Assembly (NCBI GenBank): GCA_958295525.1
Contig: OY282355.1
Location: forward strand, 2,289,931 to 2,353,930
DNA from: an uncultured Dehalococcoidia bacterium
GTDB lineage: Bacteria; Chloroflexota; Dehalococcoidia; Lucifugimonadales; Australimonadaceae
Direction: 5' to 3'
DNA: 64,000 bases
Positions 51,617 to 60,711 of the stretch are shown piece by piece. Position numbers and translations under genes: made by a program. Numbering within the stretch: position 1 is the stretch's first letter; each line of letters starts with the position of its first letter. The notes below the pieces were generated by a model, which saw nothing but the letters and a program-made list of their open reading frames with translations, did no database searches and was not told where the DNA came from.

Positions 51617-51753
51617 TACGACCTCTTTGCGCGCTGGATTGCGCGGCGCAGGCTGCGGCGAATCCCAGTCTCACAAAGAAGAGCGCAGCCCCGCAATGGC
51701 CGTCCGGCGCGCCGATGCGCGTCTTACGGGCAAAGCGGCGGCGCCCACGGGGA

Positions 51754-52029
51754 TCAGACGTTGGCGACGACACGGAAATAGGTCACGGCGCGGGCATCCT
51801 GGTCCACCTCGTAGAAGACGATTACGGAAGGATAACTCGTCAGTTCGGCGACCCAGAACCCGCCGACCAAGTGCGTTGCGAAGGACGGATCCGTAGGATT
51901 GCGGTGCAACGCCCAGTCCAGCCCCGTTCGCATCTCGTCCCACCGCTTGACCGAGCCGATGAGTTCGCGGACGGAAGTGAGGAATCCGTCGCCCTCGCGC
52001 AGGGCGTAACCCTGGTGCGGGCCGGTCAT
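51754..52029 (-). CDS. Candidate toxin of a Panacea-type toxin-antitoxin pair
   Basis: 91 residues, five bases after the Panacea gene on the same strand. The sequence ends in three strands (GFWVAELTSYPSVIVFYEVDQDARAVTYFRVVANV) resembling a small RelE/ParE-like beta-sheet, and SVRELIGSVKRWDEMRTGLDWALHRNP forms a helix earlier. Family membership is not certain. In Panacea systems the partner gene is normally the toxin, hence the call. Confidence 0.5.
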   Translation of the reverse strand: MTGPHQGYALREGDGFLTSVRELIGSVKRWDEMRTGLDWALHRNPTDPSFATHLVGGFWVAELTSYPSVIVFYEVDQDARAVTYFRVVANV

Positions 52030-52034
52030 CCTGG

Positions 52035-52595
52035 TTATCCCCGGCTCATAACGAAGCGCATGCCGGCTTCTTCGGCGTCTTGGTCCAGTGGGCCGGCGCT
52101 AAGCCATGCGGTTTCGTAGGGAATGGTCTCGCGGTCTTCGGCGAGCGCCCAACCCGGTTCGCGGTGGGAGAAGTCGGAAACTTCGCGGGCAGTCTTGCCG
52201 TAGAAAGCGCGAATCACGCTGTCCACGATTTCGACTTCGGCGGGCTCGAAGAGTTCCCGGTCGGGGACGCGGCGCCCGCTGACGGCAAGCCTCTTTTGGA
52301 CGCCGGTGAAGTAAGGGCGCTCTTCGAGGTGGACATCGCCGGAATCGATGAGTTCGTCGCGGGCAGCGAGGAGTTCGCGCGGAGCCGGCCCCTCGCGGAG
52401 TTTCTGGTAGCAAGCGCCGGTGATGGGTTGGCCCAGATCGCGGTAGGCGGCGAAGTCCGCGTAGAACAGGATCTTGTTGAGTTTGATCGAGCCGAACGCG
52501 GGGTCGTCCTCCGACTGTTTGGCGATGTAGCAGATCAACTCTTTGAACTTCGCGGAGTTGAACGCGAACTTGTCGGCGGCGACGCTCGCTTCCAT
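52035..52595 (-). CDS. Panacea-domain (SocA/DUF4065-like) antitoxin
   Basis: 186 residues. FKELICYIAKQSED-GSIKLNKILFYADFAAYRDLGQPITGACYQKLREGPAPREL (about 17-74) matches the Panacea/SocA domain, which neutralises diverse toxins and can link them to proteases. The C-terminal half (FEPAEVEIVDSVIRAFYGKTAREVSDFSHREPGW) is the usual family helix pair. It precedes the small toxin candidate by five bases. It is expected to bind and neutralise that partner. Confidence 0.75.
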   Translation of the reverse strand: MEASVAADKFAFNSAKFKELICYIAKQSEDDPAFGSIKLNKILFYADFAAYRDLGQPITGACYQKLREGPAPRELLAARDELIDSGDVHLEERPYFTGVQKRLAVSGRRVPDRELFEPAEVEIVDSVIRAFYGKTAREVSDFSHREPGWALAEDRETIPYETAWLSAGPLDQDAEEAGMRFVMSRG

Positions 52596-52715
52596 GACTC
52601 CCTCTCTCCTGGCGCTCCCGTTTGCCGGAGCGGATAGCGCAGCGCTTTCGGTCGGGTTGCTCCCACTAGTTTGCCACGCTGACCGCAGCCCCGCAATGGC
52701 CGTCTGTCGCGCGTC

Positions 52716-54692
52716 TTACGGCGAGTCGGCGGCGCTGGGGGCGGAGGGAGCGTCGCTATCGGAGGCGGGCGCGGGGGCGGCGTCGCCGGAGACGGCGGGA
52801 GCATCGCTGTCGGAAACGGATGCGGAAGCATCGCCTCCGGCGCCGGACGGGGATGCCTCGAGAGGCGGAGCGTCGGATGCGAAGAGTTCCTCGAGCGTGG
52901 GGCCCTCCACGGTTTCGTGCTGGATCAAGTAGCGGGCGATCTGCGTGAGTTTGGCGTAGTTGTCGGTGAGCAGCCGCTTGGCCGTGCTGTGCGCCTCCAA
53001 GATGATCGCCTGCACCTGGTCGTCTATCTCCTCGGCGACCTTGTCGGAGTAGTCGCGCTGCTCGGAGATCTCGCGCCCGAGGAAAATCATCTCCTCGCGC
53101 TTGCCGAAGGTGCGGGGCATCAGGCTCTCGCCCATGCCGTAGCGGGTCACCATCGCGCGCGCCGTCTGCGTCACGTGCTCCAAGTCGCTGCTGGCGCCGG
53201 TGGTGACTGCGGCGTCTCCGTAGGTGATCTCCTCCGCGACGCGCCCCCCCAGCGCCATCGTGATGCGGTCCATCAGTTGGGCGCGGGAGAGGAACATGCG
53301 ATCTTCCTCGGGGAGCGACTTGGTGTAGCCGGCGGCCATCCCCCGCGAAATAATGGAGATCTTCTGCACCGGGTCGCCGTGCTCCAAGAGATGGCCGACG
53401 AGCGCGTGGCCGCCCTCATGGTAGGCGACGATCTCCTTCTCGTGCTGCGAAATGACGCGGGTGCGGCGCTCCGGCCCCATCGTGACGCGGTCGACGGACT
53501 CCAAGAGTTCGTCCATCGTCACGGCCTTCTTCTGGCGGCGGGCGGCGAGAATGGCGGCCTCGTTCACGAGGTTGGCGAGGTCGGCGCCGCTGAATCCCGG
53601 GGTTTGGCGAGCGAGGCGCTCCAAGTCCACCTCTTCCGCGAGCGGCTTGCCTTTGGAGTGGACGCCGAGGATGGCGACCCTGCCGTTGATATCGGGAAGG
53701 TCGAGGACGACGCGGCGGTCGAACCGTCCGGGGCGGAGGAGGGCGGGGTCGAGAATGTCGGGGCGGTTGGTGGCGGCGATGACGATGACGTTGGTGGAAG
53801 TGTCGAAGCCGTCCATCTCGACGAGGATCTGGTTGAGCGTTTGCTCCCGCTCGTCGTGGCCGCCGCCGAGCCCCGCGCCGCGATGCCTGCCGACGGCGTC
53901 TATCTCGTCAACGAACACGATGGAGGGGGAGTTGCGCTTCGCCTGCTCGAAGAGGTCGCGGACGCGGGACGCGCCGACCCCCACGAACATTTCGACGAAT
54001 TCGGAGCCGCTGATGGAGAAGAAAGGAACGCCGGCCTCCCCGGCGACCGCGCGGCTGAGGAGCGTCTTGCCGATGCCGGGCGGGCCGACCATCAGCACGC
54101 CCTTGGGAATGTGGGCGCCGAGCGCGAGAAAGCGCTCCGGATACTTGAGGAACTCAACGACTTCCTGGAGTTCGGTCTTGGACTCCTCGACGCCGGCGAC
54201 GTCGGAGAACATCACGGTGGGACGGTTGCCGGTGAACATTCGGGCGCGGCTCCTGCCGAAGCCGAGAGCCTGGTTGTTGGTGCCCTGGGCCTGCCGCATC
54301 ATAAAGAGCAGGATGACGCCGAAGAAGATGAGCGGCAGGAATTGAATGAGGATGCCGAGGAGGCTTCCGAGCCCGCTGCTGCGCCGCACTTCGACGAGGA
54401 TGCCCTTCTCGGCGGGGTTGATGCCCGCCGCCTGCAGAATGTCGAAGATGCTCGTGCCGGGCTCCTTGGTGGCGACGAGGGGCTGATCGGGGTTCTGGCG
54501 CTGCTCGATGACGAGCCGGTCGCCGTCGACGGTGATCTTGGAGATCTCGTCGTTTTCGGCGCGCGCGAGGACGGTGGTCAGGTCGGTCTCCGTTCCGCTC
54601 TCTCCGTTGGAGAAGAGCGTGAAGAAGACCGCGATGACCGCCGCGAAGACGATCATATAGATAAAGGTGTTGCCGACCCAGCGGTTCCGCAT
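52716..54692 (-). CDS. ftsH: ATP-dependent zinc metalloprotease FtsH
   Basis: 658 residues from the ATG at 54692, where family homology begins ([15 protein letters not shown]). Membrane helices lie at about 9-27 and 110-131 around the periplasmic domain. Walker A GPPGIGKT (203-210) has Ile instead of the usual Thr, Walker B is IVFVDEID (258-265), the SRH is in [26 protein letters not shown] and the zinc site is HEGGH (425-429), a variant of HEAGH. The C-terminus is an Ala/Ser/Asp-rich low-complexity tail. It degrades membrane and regulatory proteins. Confidence 0.95.
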   Translation of the reverse strand: MRNRWVGNTFIYMIVFAAVIAVFFTLFSNGESGTETDLTTVLARAENDEISKITVDGDRLVIEQRQNPDQPLVATKEPGTSIFDILQAAGINPAEKGILVEVRRSSGLGSLLGILIQFLPLIFFGVILLFMMRQAQGTNNQALGFGRSRARMFTGNRPTVMFSDVAGVEESKTELQEVVEFLKYPERFLALGAHIPKGVLMVGPPGIGKTLLSRAVAGEAGVPFFSISGSEFVEMFVGVGASRVRDLFEQAKRNSPSIVFVDEIDAVGRHRGAGLGGGHDEREQTLNQILVEMDGFDTSTNVIVIAATNRPDILDPALLRPGRFDRRVVLDLPDINGRVAILGVHSKGKPLAEEVDLERLARQTPGFSGADLANLVNEAAILAARRQKKAVTMDELLESVDRVTMGPERRTRVISQHEKEIVAYHEGGHALVGHLLEHGDPVQKISIISRGMAAGYTKSLPEEDRMFLSRAQLMDRITMALGGRVAEEITYGDAAVTTGASSDLEHVTQTARAMVTRYGMGESLMPRTFGKREEMIFLGREISEQRDYSDKVAEEIDDQVQAIILEAHSTAKRLLTDNYAKLTQIARYLIQHETVEGPTLEELFASDAPPLEASPSGAGGDASASVSDSDAPAVSGDAAPAPASDSDAPSAPSAADSP

Positions 54693-54854
54693 CGGTTCTG
54701 CGCTCCATAGGCTGCCGCGCCAATTCCCTAGTGTACCGCACGGCGGGCGCAAGGGGCAAACGCGCAAGGGGGATTCGGTCCTGCTACGATGATCTCAGTC
54801 GCGCCCCCAATCCCCCGGCGCGCCGCGGCCCCGCCTCCGCCAAAGGAAGATGCA

Positions 54855-55124
54855 ATGCTGACCACCGCCCTGAAAATCGCCGCCCTCGCCGTCGCCGCAA
54901 TCGCAATCCTCGTCTTCTGGTATGTCGCGCGGATCGTCATCGGAACGCTCGACGCCATCGAAACCCTCCAGTCCGGCATGCAAGCGCAGATAGACGGGCT
55001 CATCGAGACGGTCGCCTACCTGCGCGACCAGTTGACGATGCTCTGGGAGTTCCTGCGGTCGCTCCTGTCGGGCGCCGTCGGAGGCGTCGCCGACCGCCTC
55101 GGCAGCCTCTTCGGCGGCGGCTAA
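54855..55124 (+). CDS. Small single-span membrane protein
   Basis: 89 residues, start at the ATG preceded by AAAGGAAG. The hydrophobic helix at about 5-30 is followed by an amphipathic helix (LDAIETLQSGMQAQIDGLIETVAYLRDQLTMLWEFLRSLL) and a Gly-rich end. Divergent from ftsH. No family is recognised. Confidence 0.5.
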   Translation: MLTTALKIAALAVAAIAILVFWYVARIVIGTLDAIETLQSGMQAQIDGLIETVAYLRDQLTMLWEFLRSLLSGAVGGVADRLGSLFGGG

Positions 55125-55241
55125 CGCGGGCGCCCTATGGACGCGCTTGCCTCAAGACAGTCCGTTGCGTAAGCGCCCGTCATTCCCCGCGTAGACCGGG
55201 ATTCCGGCAGCCTAGCCGCGCCTCGTCATCGGACGGTCCGG

Positions 55242-55817
55242 CTACGGACGCTCCCCGAAGTCGAGATGCCCGCGGCTCGGCGTCGGATCGTGCTGCCCCT
55301 GATACTTGGAGCCGAGTTCCGCCGACCCGTACAGGCGCTCCGCAGGGGTGGACAGGCGCAGGAACGAGATCTGCCCAATCTTCATCCGGTGGTAGAGCGT
55401 GATCGGAAGATTGGAGACGTTGCTCAATTCCAGCGTCAGCCGCCCCTTCCATCCGGGGTCCACGTACCCTGCGGTCGAGTGAATCAGCAGGCCGACGCGC
55501 CCCAGCGAACTCTTGCCTTCCAGCCGCGCCACCAGATCCGCGGGCACCTCCACGTGCTCCAGCGTGCTGCCCAGCACGAACTCGCCCGGATGCAGCATAA
55601 ACGGATCGTCGTCGCCAATGACGACCTCCTCCGTCAGCCGCTCGTTCATAGACCGCAGGTCTACGTAGGGAACGCGGTTGTTGCGGAACACGAGAATGCT
55701 GCGGTCGAGGCGAAGATCAACGCTGGCGGGCTGGATCGCCCCGTCCGTCAGCGGCTCGATCACGATCCGCCCCGCCGCCAACTCTTCCCGTATCGTCCGG
55801 TCGCTCAGCGCCGTCAT
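55242..55817 (-). CDS. dcd: dCTP deaminase (possibly bifunctional with dUTPase)
   Basis: 191 residues. Converts dCTP to dUTP (or directly to dUMP in bifunctional forms) for thymidylate supply. SSLGR (103-107) and E130 in TLELSN are the conserved catalytic positions, with HSTAGYVDPGWKGRLTLELSN in between and GKYQGQHDPTPSR (here SKYQGQHDP) at the end. A minus-strand TAGAAT at 55839-55844 and a GGGAGAGGAGAG ribosome site precede the start. Choice between mono- and bifunctional forms was not resolved. Confidence 0.92.
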   Translation of the reverse strand: MTALSDRTIREELAAGRIVIEPLTDGAIQPASVDLRLDRSILVFRNNRVPYVDLRSMNERLTEEVVIGDDDPFMLHPGEFVLGSTLEHVEVPADLVARLEGKSSLGRVGLLIHSTAGYVDPGWKGRLTLELSNVSNLPITLYHRMKIGQISFLRLSTPAERLYGSAELGSKYQGQHDPTPSRGHLDFGERP

Positions 55818-55893
55818 GCTCTCCTCTCCCGCCGCGTCATTCTAGCGCCAAAGCGAGTACGATAGGCGCGAACGGACGGAGACGCGCGCCGCG

Positions 55894-56922
55894 ATGAAAC
55901 ACCCTTGGGCCAACGCATTCGTTCTGCTGCTTGCGGCGGGGTCGCTCGTCACGGGCTACTACGCTTTCGCGGCGGGCGAGCCCGGACAGGCGTGGCACGT
56001 GTCGGCGCACCGCGTAGCCGGCTTCGCGGTCGTGGCCGCGCTCGCGTGGAAGTTGCCGAACGTCGCGCGCCCGCTGAAGCGGCGATGGGGCGCGTGGACG
56101 GGGCAAGACTGGCTCGCGGTCGGCGCGCTCGCGCTCCTGCTGATCGACATCCTGCTCGGCGTCGCCTGGGCGCACCTGGGGGAGTTCTCGTATCTGGGCG
56201 GGTCCGGCGTAACCTGGCACGCGCTGCTCGCGCTCCTCATCGCGCCGATGCTTCTGCTGCACGTGGCGCGCTACCGCAAACTGCTGCTGCCGCGCTACTG
56301 GGCGGAGCGGCGCTCCGCGCTCCGCATCGCGGGGCTCGCGGTCGCAGGCGCGCTCCTCTGGCAAATCGGCGCCCGGCTGAACGGCGCATCCGGCCTCGCG
56401 CAAGCCAAGCGCTACACCGGCTCCTACCCGGCGGGCGACTTCAACGGCAACGCCTTCCCCACGACCTCTTGGTTCAACGACGACTTGCCGCCAATTGACC
56501 GCAACGCATGGACGCTCGAGGTGACCGGCGCGGTGGACGCTCCGTTCGCAATCGGCTACGCCGGACTAGCGGCGGACGCTGAGGAGACGGCGTTGCTCGA
56601 CTGCACGGGCGGATGGCATTCGACGCAGACGTGGCGCGGCGCGCGGCTCGGCCCTCTGCTCGCCCGCGCCCGCCCGCACGCCGCCGCCGCAAGCGTCACC
56701 GTCACGTCGGCTACGGGCTACTACCGCCGCTTCCCGATGCGCCGCGCCGAGGGGCTCCTGCTTGCGACCCGCGTCGGCGGCGAGCCGCTGTCGCACGGAC
56801 ACGGCGCGCCCTTGCGCCTCGTCGTCCCCGGCAAGCGCGGCTTCGAATGGGTGAAATGGGTGACGCGGATCGAAGTCAACACGACGGGCGCGTGGCTGCA
56901 GCCCCCGCTCCCCCTGCAGTGA
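55894..56922 (+). CDS. Membrane cytochrome b / molybdopterin oxidoreductase fusion (sulfite-oxidase fold)
   Basis: 342 residues. The N-terminal ~165 residues hold four to five helices with His35, His39, His109 and His123, fitting a cytochrome b561-like heme pair. The C-terminal part is a sulfite-oxidase-type molybdopterin domain with the probable Mo ligand Cys237 in LLDCTGGWHSTQTWRGARLG, preceded by DRNAWTLEVTGAVDAP and ended by LRLVVPGKRGFEWVKWVTRIE. This is like a fused YedY/YedZ arrangement. It would use periplasmic or extracellular substrates such as sulfoxides. Substrate unknown. Confidence 0.85.
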   Translation: MKHPWANAFVLLLAAGSLVTGYYAFAAGEPGQAWHVSAHRVAGFAVVAALAWKLPNVARPLKRRWGAWTGQDWLAVGALALLLIDILLGVAWAHLGEFSYLGGSGVTWHALLALLIAPMLLLHVARYRKLLLPRYWAERRSALRIAGLAVAGALLWQIGARLNGASGLAQAKRYTGSYPAGDFNGNAFPTTSWFNDDLPPIDRNAWTLEVTGAVDAPFAIGYAGLAADAEETALLDCTGGWHSTQTWRGARLGPLLARARPHAAAASVTVTSATGYYRRFPMRRAEGLLLATRVGGEPLSHGHGAPLRLVVPGKRGFEWVKWVTRIEVNTTGAWLQPPLPLQ

Positions 56923-57040
56923 CGCAAGCGCGGCGCATAGCGCATCAGGACGTCAGAATGACGCGCGCGGGCCGGAGCGGGCCGTTTGAGGAGCCTGCTC
57001 TGCTAGAATGCAGGCACGGGGATGCTCCGCCGGAGACGGA

Positions 57041-57310
57041 ATGATGCGAGCGTTGGAGATCGCCGAGGCCCAATCGCGCCTCGCGGAACTGATCCGCGAC
57101 GTTGAGCGCGGCGAGTCGGTCGCCATAACCTGCGACGGCAGGACGGTGGCGCATATCGTGCCGGAGGACGAGCCTGCGCGCTTGCCTCTCTCGGAAGAGG
57201 AACGGGAAGCCGCTATGGAGCGGCTGATGCAGTTGCGGGCGGAATTGAAGCCCGCAGGCATCACGCGGGAGGAAATCCTCTCTTGGATTCGGGAAGGGCG
57301 CAAGATGTGA
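57041..57310 (+). CDS. Phd/YefM-family antitoxin
   Basis: 89 residues from tandem ATGs (57041 and 57044) behind a CGGAGACGG site. MRALEIAEAQSRLAELIRDVERGESVAITCDGRTVAHIVPED is the Phd-type N-terminal DNA-binding fold, and the C-terminal helix would wrap the toxin. Its stop overlaps the toxin GTG by four bases. It probably autoregulates; a TAGAAT at 57004-57009 may be the -10 box. Confidence 0.88.
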   Translation: MMRALEIAEAQSRLAELIRDVERGESVAITCDGRTVAHIVPEDEPARLPLSEEEREAAMERLMQLRAELKPAGITREEILSWIREGRKM

Positions 57311-57708
57311 GCGGACTTGTCCTTGACGCCTCGTTCATCATTGCCCGGATATTTGAGGAAGAGACCGCCGCCGGCTCCGAAGCGGTCTATCTGCAAGTTC
57401 TTCAAGACGGAGCGTATGTTCCGCAGTTGTGGCATTTCGAAGCGCGGAACGCGCTGATCATCGGCGAACGGCGAAGACGCATATCGCGCGCTCAGGCGGA
57501 TCAGGCGGCGGCGATGTTCAACAGCCTGCCTGTGACCACCGACGAATCGCCCGACCTCGACGCCGCGATGACGCTTGCCCGCGAGCACGGCCTCACCTTC
57601 TACGACGCTCTCTACCTGGAGTTGACGCTCCGGCGGCAGGCCGTTCTCGTCAGCCTGGACGCCGACCTGCTCCGCGCCGCGCGGGCGGAAGGCGCCGCGG
57701 CGCTCTAG
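57307..57708 (+). CDS. vapC: PIN-domain toxin (VapC family)
   Basis: 133 residues from a GTG overlapping the antitoxin stop. The acidic catalytic residues of the PIN RNase fold are D7 (LVLDASF), E45 (FEARNAL), D100 (TFYDALYLEL) and D118/D120 (SLDADLL). It should cleave RNA and arrest translation when the antitoxin is lost. The Phd-type partner with a PIN toxin is a common mixed pairing. Confidence 0.92.
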   Translation: MSGLVLDASFIIARIFEEETAAGSEAVYLQVLQDGAYVPQLWHFEARNALIIGERRRRISRAQADQAAAMFNSLPVTTDESPDLDAAMTLAREHGLTFYDALYLELTLRRQAVLVSLDADLLRAARAEGAAAL

Positions 57709-58103
57709 CAGCCGCCGGCGCCGATGACCGCGTCGGCCTCGATCTCGACCAGCGCATCCGGGTCCGCGAGGCGGCTGATCTCCACCAGCGTCGCGGCGGG
57801 GCGGACGCTCCCGAACGCCTCGCGGTGCGCCCGGGCGACCGCCTCCCAGTCCGCGATGTCCGCAACGTAGATTCGCGTCCGAACGACGTCGGCGAGCGAC
57901 GCGCCCGCCTGTCCCAGCGCCGCCTCGACGTTCCGCATCGCCTGCGACGCCTGCGCGTAGGCGTCGCCCTTCCCCACGATCGCGCCGTCGTCTCCGGTGG
58001 CGGTGGTTCCCGATACATAGACGCGCCCGCCTGCGCGGACGGCGCGCAAGAAGCCGATGACGCTCTCCCACGGGCTGTTGCCGGGGACGTTGACGCGCGC
58101 CAT
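57705..58103 (-). CDS. RidA-family protein, second copy
   Basis: 132 residues converging on the VapC gene. GGRVYVSGTTATGDDGAIVGKGDAYAQASQAMRNVEAALGQAGASLADVVRTRIYV and the terminal LVEIEADAVIG fit the Rid fold. As in the copy at 9875-10264 the position of the archetypal Arg105 reads Thr by hand alignment, so it is not a standard enamine deaminase. It begins two bases after the SDR stop, so the two are cotranscribed. Confidence 0.82.
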   Translation of the reverse strand: MARVNVPGNSPWESVIGFLRAVRAGGRVYVSGTTATGDDGAIVGKGDAYAQASQAMRNVEAALGQAGASLADVVRTRIYVADIADWEAVARAHREAFGSVRPAATLVEISRLADPDALVEIEADAVIGAGGC

Positions 58104-58105
58104 CG

Positions 58106-58906
58106 CTAGTAGAAGACGGAGCGCGAGTTCCCGCCCGCGGGCGCGACGGCCTCGCCGGTGATGCAGCCCGCTTGCTGCGAGCAGAGGAACACGACGACGG
58201 AAGCGATCTCCTCTGCGGTCACGAGCCGGCGTATCGCGTTGTTCTTGGCGATGCGCTGCTCGGCCTCTTCGGGCGTTACGCCCTCCCGGCGGGCCGTCGC
58301 TTGCAGACGCTCCACGAGCGCGCTCGTCCGGCTGACGGCGGGATGAACGGCGTTGACCGTGATGCCTTTCGGGCCGAGTTCCTCGGACATCACTTTCGTG
58401 AAGTTCATCACCGCCGCGTTCCGCATTCCGCCGCTGATGCCCGCCGCGTTGCGCGCGGCCATGCCGTCCATATTGACGATGCGCCCCCATCCGGCGCGCT
58501 CCATAAAGGGAACGGCGGCGCGGGCGCAGCGCAGGTAGCCCATAATCTTCACGTCGAAGTCGCCGCGCAACATCTCCTCGTTCAGTTCCGCGAGCGAGTC
58601 CGGCCCGCCTGTTCCCCCGACGCGGGCGGCGTTGTTCACGAGAATGTCCAGCCCGCCCAGCGCATCCGCCGCGTCCGCCGCGAGGCGCGCGACGTCGTCC
58701 GCGAGGCCGGTGTCGGCGCGAAAGCCGAACGCCTGCGCGCCGGTCTCGCCTGCGATCCGCGCCGCCGCCGCCTGCGCCGCGTCCCCGTCCCGGGCGCAGA
58801 GCGCGACGCTCACGCCTTCGCGCCCAAGTTCCAACGCCGTCGCGTAGCCGATGCCGCGCGTCCCGCCGGTCACCAGGGCGCGCTTGTCCGCTATGCCAAG
58901 GTCCAT
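58106..58906 (-). CDS. Short-chain dehydrogenase-like protein with altered catalytic site
   Basis: 266 residues with an intact SDR nucleotide site (TGGTRGIG, 13-20) and NNAARVG (91-97). The usual Ser-Tyr-x3-Lys catalytic set is missing: the region where YxxxK is expected reads GGMRN (159-163), followed by the normal AAVMNFTK helix. The Ser position reads NMDG. It may be a non-classical SDR with another mechanism or a binding role. Cotranscribed with the RidA-family gene. Substrate unknown. Confidence 0.8.
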   Translation of the reverse strand: MDLGIADKRALVTGGTRGIGYATALELGREGVSVALCARDGDAAQAAAARIAGETGAQAFGFRADTGLADDVARLAADAADALGGLDILVNNAARVGGTGGPDSLAELNEEMLRGDFDVKIMGYLRCARAAVPFMERAGWGRIVNMDGMAARNAAGISGGMRNAAVMNFTKVMSEELGPKGITVNAVHPAVSRTSALVERLQATARREGVTPEEAEQRIAKNNAIRRLVTAEEIASVVVFLCSQQAGCITGEAVAPAGGNSRSVFY

Positions 58907-59153
58907 AGGTTCGTCCTCCGTCGCCCGCCCGACGATTACTCCTCGCCAGTTTGCGGCGCTTCCGTCGCTCGCAGTATATCGCGCCGCCGCGCGTCCATCG
59001 CGCCGGCTGGGGATTGGGGCCGCTGGACGACTACGCGATGCGTATAATTGAGTCCCATCGGAGCGTTGCCTATGGGCGCTCCGCGCCGCCTGAATTCACG
59101 CCTCGCGGACGGGGTGGTAAGGTGCGCCAAACGCTTGCCGGAGGCACAAACGC

Positions 59154-59525
59154 ATGACGGATGAGCAGACGCACGCTGCGGAGGATGCGCTGGCGGCGAC
59201 CGCGCCGCTGCGGAGTCTGACCGACGAGGTGCGCTCGTACCCCTTGCGGCTGCTCCGCCTCGTGGCGGAGCAGCACGCCGCCCGCAACGCGCCCGTGCCC
59301 GACCACGCGCTGCGCCTTCCCCCGTACCTCGGCGAGACGGCGCTGCGCGGCCTGCTGGAGGGCGGCTTCATCGAGCGGGCGGACGGGGCGCGCGGGGCCA
59401 TTCACGCCTATGCTCCAACGGAGGCGGGGCTGGCGCTGCTTGCGCCTCCGGACGGCGTCGGGGATGACGGCGGCGCGCCTGCGAAGACGCCGCGCAAGCG
59501 ACGCGGGGCCAAGCAAGCGTCCTAG
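59154..59525 (+). CDS. Hypothetical small protein with winged-helix-like layout
   Basis: 123 residues. Helical N-terminal two-thirds, then ETALRGLLEGGFIERADGARGAIHAYAPTEAGLALL, which looks like the recognition-helix and wing end of an HTH protein (loosely MarR or PadR-like). The C-terminus is a basic tail (KTPRKRRGAKQAS). Its stop overlaps the end of the convergent lipoprotein gene. A regulator role is a guess. Confidence 0.5.
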   Translation: MTDEQTHAAEDALAATAPLRSLTDEVRSYPLRLLRLVAEQHAARNAPVPDHALRLPPYLGETALRGLLEGGFIERADGARGAIHAYAPTEAGLALLAPPDGVGDDGGAPAKTPRKRRGAKQAS

Positions 59526-60637
59526 CGCGCGCTGCCCTGCGCCCAGTTGAGTTCGACGAATCCCTGCCCCACGACGTTCCCCTCAGCGTCCAGCGCGTCC
59601 ACGCCCGCGTCCCAGTAGGCCACCGGCAGCGCGTCGCCGATGAACTCCGAGCCCACGCCGACCGGGCGCAGCAGCAGCGATATGCCCTCTCCGGGCGCGT
59701 CCACGCGCCATGTCGTGCGGTACGCCGTTCCCGTATCGGGGCTCGTCCACGCGGCCTCTTCCGGCGTGAAGGCGACCTCGTCTTGCGAGAGCGTTCGCGC
59801 AGGCTCGCCGGGGCGCCGGAGCGTGGCGTAGCGGTCGATGAGCGGGCCGCCCAACTCGTAGAGGGACGAAACCATCAGATCGGTTCCGTCGTCCAGTTGC
59901 AGGCTCATCCAATCCCACTCGACCGCGACCGGCTGGAAGTTCCCCCACTGCTTGTCGAGCCACGCGAGGCCGGTCACGCGGGAAGGTTCGCCGCCGGGCG
60001 GCGTGATCGTCCCGCTGAGCGCGAGGCGCGGGCGCGTGTAGTAGTACGTTATCCCGGCGCGCTTGAAGTCCACCATGCCGACGCCGCGGTGCAGCAGCGG
60101 CTCGGTCGTGGCGCGCAGCGTAAGGTCGTAGGCGTAGCCGTCCACGTCCGCCTGCAGCCGGTAGGTCTCGCCGCCCGCGCCGCTCATCAGCGTGCCGTCA
60201 ACGGCGGCCTCGAAGTCGCCGGGCGCGGATGCGGTCCCCGCGAAGCCCGACCGCTCGCCGGAGACGTAGCCCGCGTTCACGTCCATAAGGCCGATCTGCC
60301 GCACGTAAGCCTGCTGAGCGAACAACTCCACCTTGAACACGGTGTCGTGCAGCGTGTACCGGGCGCCGTCCTCCGACGCGAAGTGCGCGTTGAAGTACCA
60401 CCACTCGACCGCGTAGGAGTGGGGCGACTCGTCGGCGGGCAGCGTGAGCGGCGGGAGTTCGCGCGCGGACGTCGGGATGATTGGGGTAGGGGCGGGCGTC
60501 GCCGTCGGGGTCGGCGCGGGCGTGGCGGTGGGCGCAGGCGTGGCGGTGGGCGTCGGAGTTGGGGTCGGGGAGGCGCAGGCCGCGAGCGCGAGGACGGCGA
60601 GCGCGAGGACGGCGGCGGCGAGGGCTGATCGGCGCAT
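59522..60637 (-). CDS. Lipocalin-like lipoprotein (CrtC/AttH family)
   Basis: 371 residues starting at the ATG at 60637 with AGGAG. Signal peptide ends at LALAAC, lipidated Cys21. A Pro/Thr-rich repetitive linker (TPTPTPT, ATPAPT) of about 40 residues follows. Then SPHSYAVEWWYFNAHFAS, GLAWLDKQWGNFQPVAVEWDWMSLQLDDGTDLMVSSLY are hallmarks of the carotenoid 1,2-hydratase (CrtC)/AttH lipocalin-like family. It is an extracellular or outer-surface protein; enzyme activity is unproven. Confidence 0.85.
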   Translation of the reverse strand: MRRSALAAAVLALAVLALAACASPTPTPTPTATPAPTATPAPTPTATPAPTPIIPTSARELPPLTLPADESPHSYAVEWWYFNAHFASEDGARYTLHDTVFKVELFAQQAYVRQIGLMDVNAGYVSGERSGFAGTASAPGDFEAAVDGTLMSGAGGETYRLQADVDGYAYDLTLRATTEPLLHRGVGMVDFKRAGITYYYTRPRLALSGTITPPGGEPSRVTGLAWLDKQWGNFQPVAVEWDWMSLQLDDGTDLMVSSLYELGGPLIDRYATLRRPGEPARTLSQDEVAFTPEEAAWTSPDTGTAYRTTWRVDAPGEGISLLLRPVGVGSEFIGDALPVAYWDAGVDALDAEGNVVGQGFVELNWAQGSAR

Positions 60638-60695
60638 GGTCGCTCCTGGGGAAATTCGGCGCGGGCATAGTAGCACACGGCGGGCGCGGTTCGCC

Positions 60696-60701
60696 TAGAA
60701 T
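60696..60701 (+). promoter_or_regulatory. Candidate -10 element 10 bases before the hydrolase start
   Basis: TAGAAT at 60696-60701, with the next gene's ATG at 60712. If used, the mRNA leader would be only a few bases long. Confidence 0.35.
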
Positions 60702-60711
60702 AGCGCGCGTT

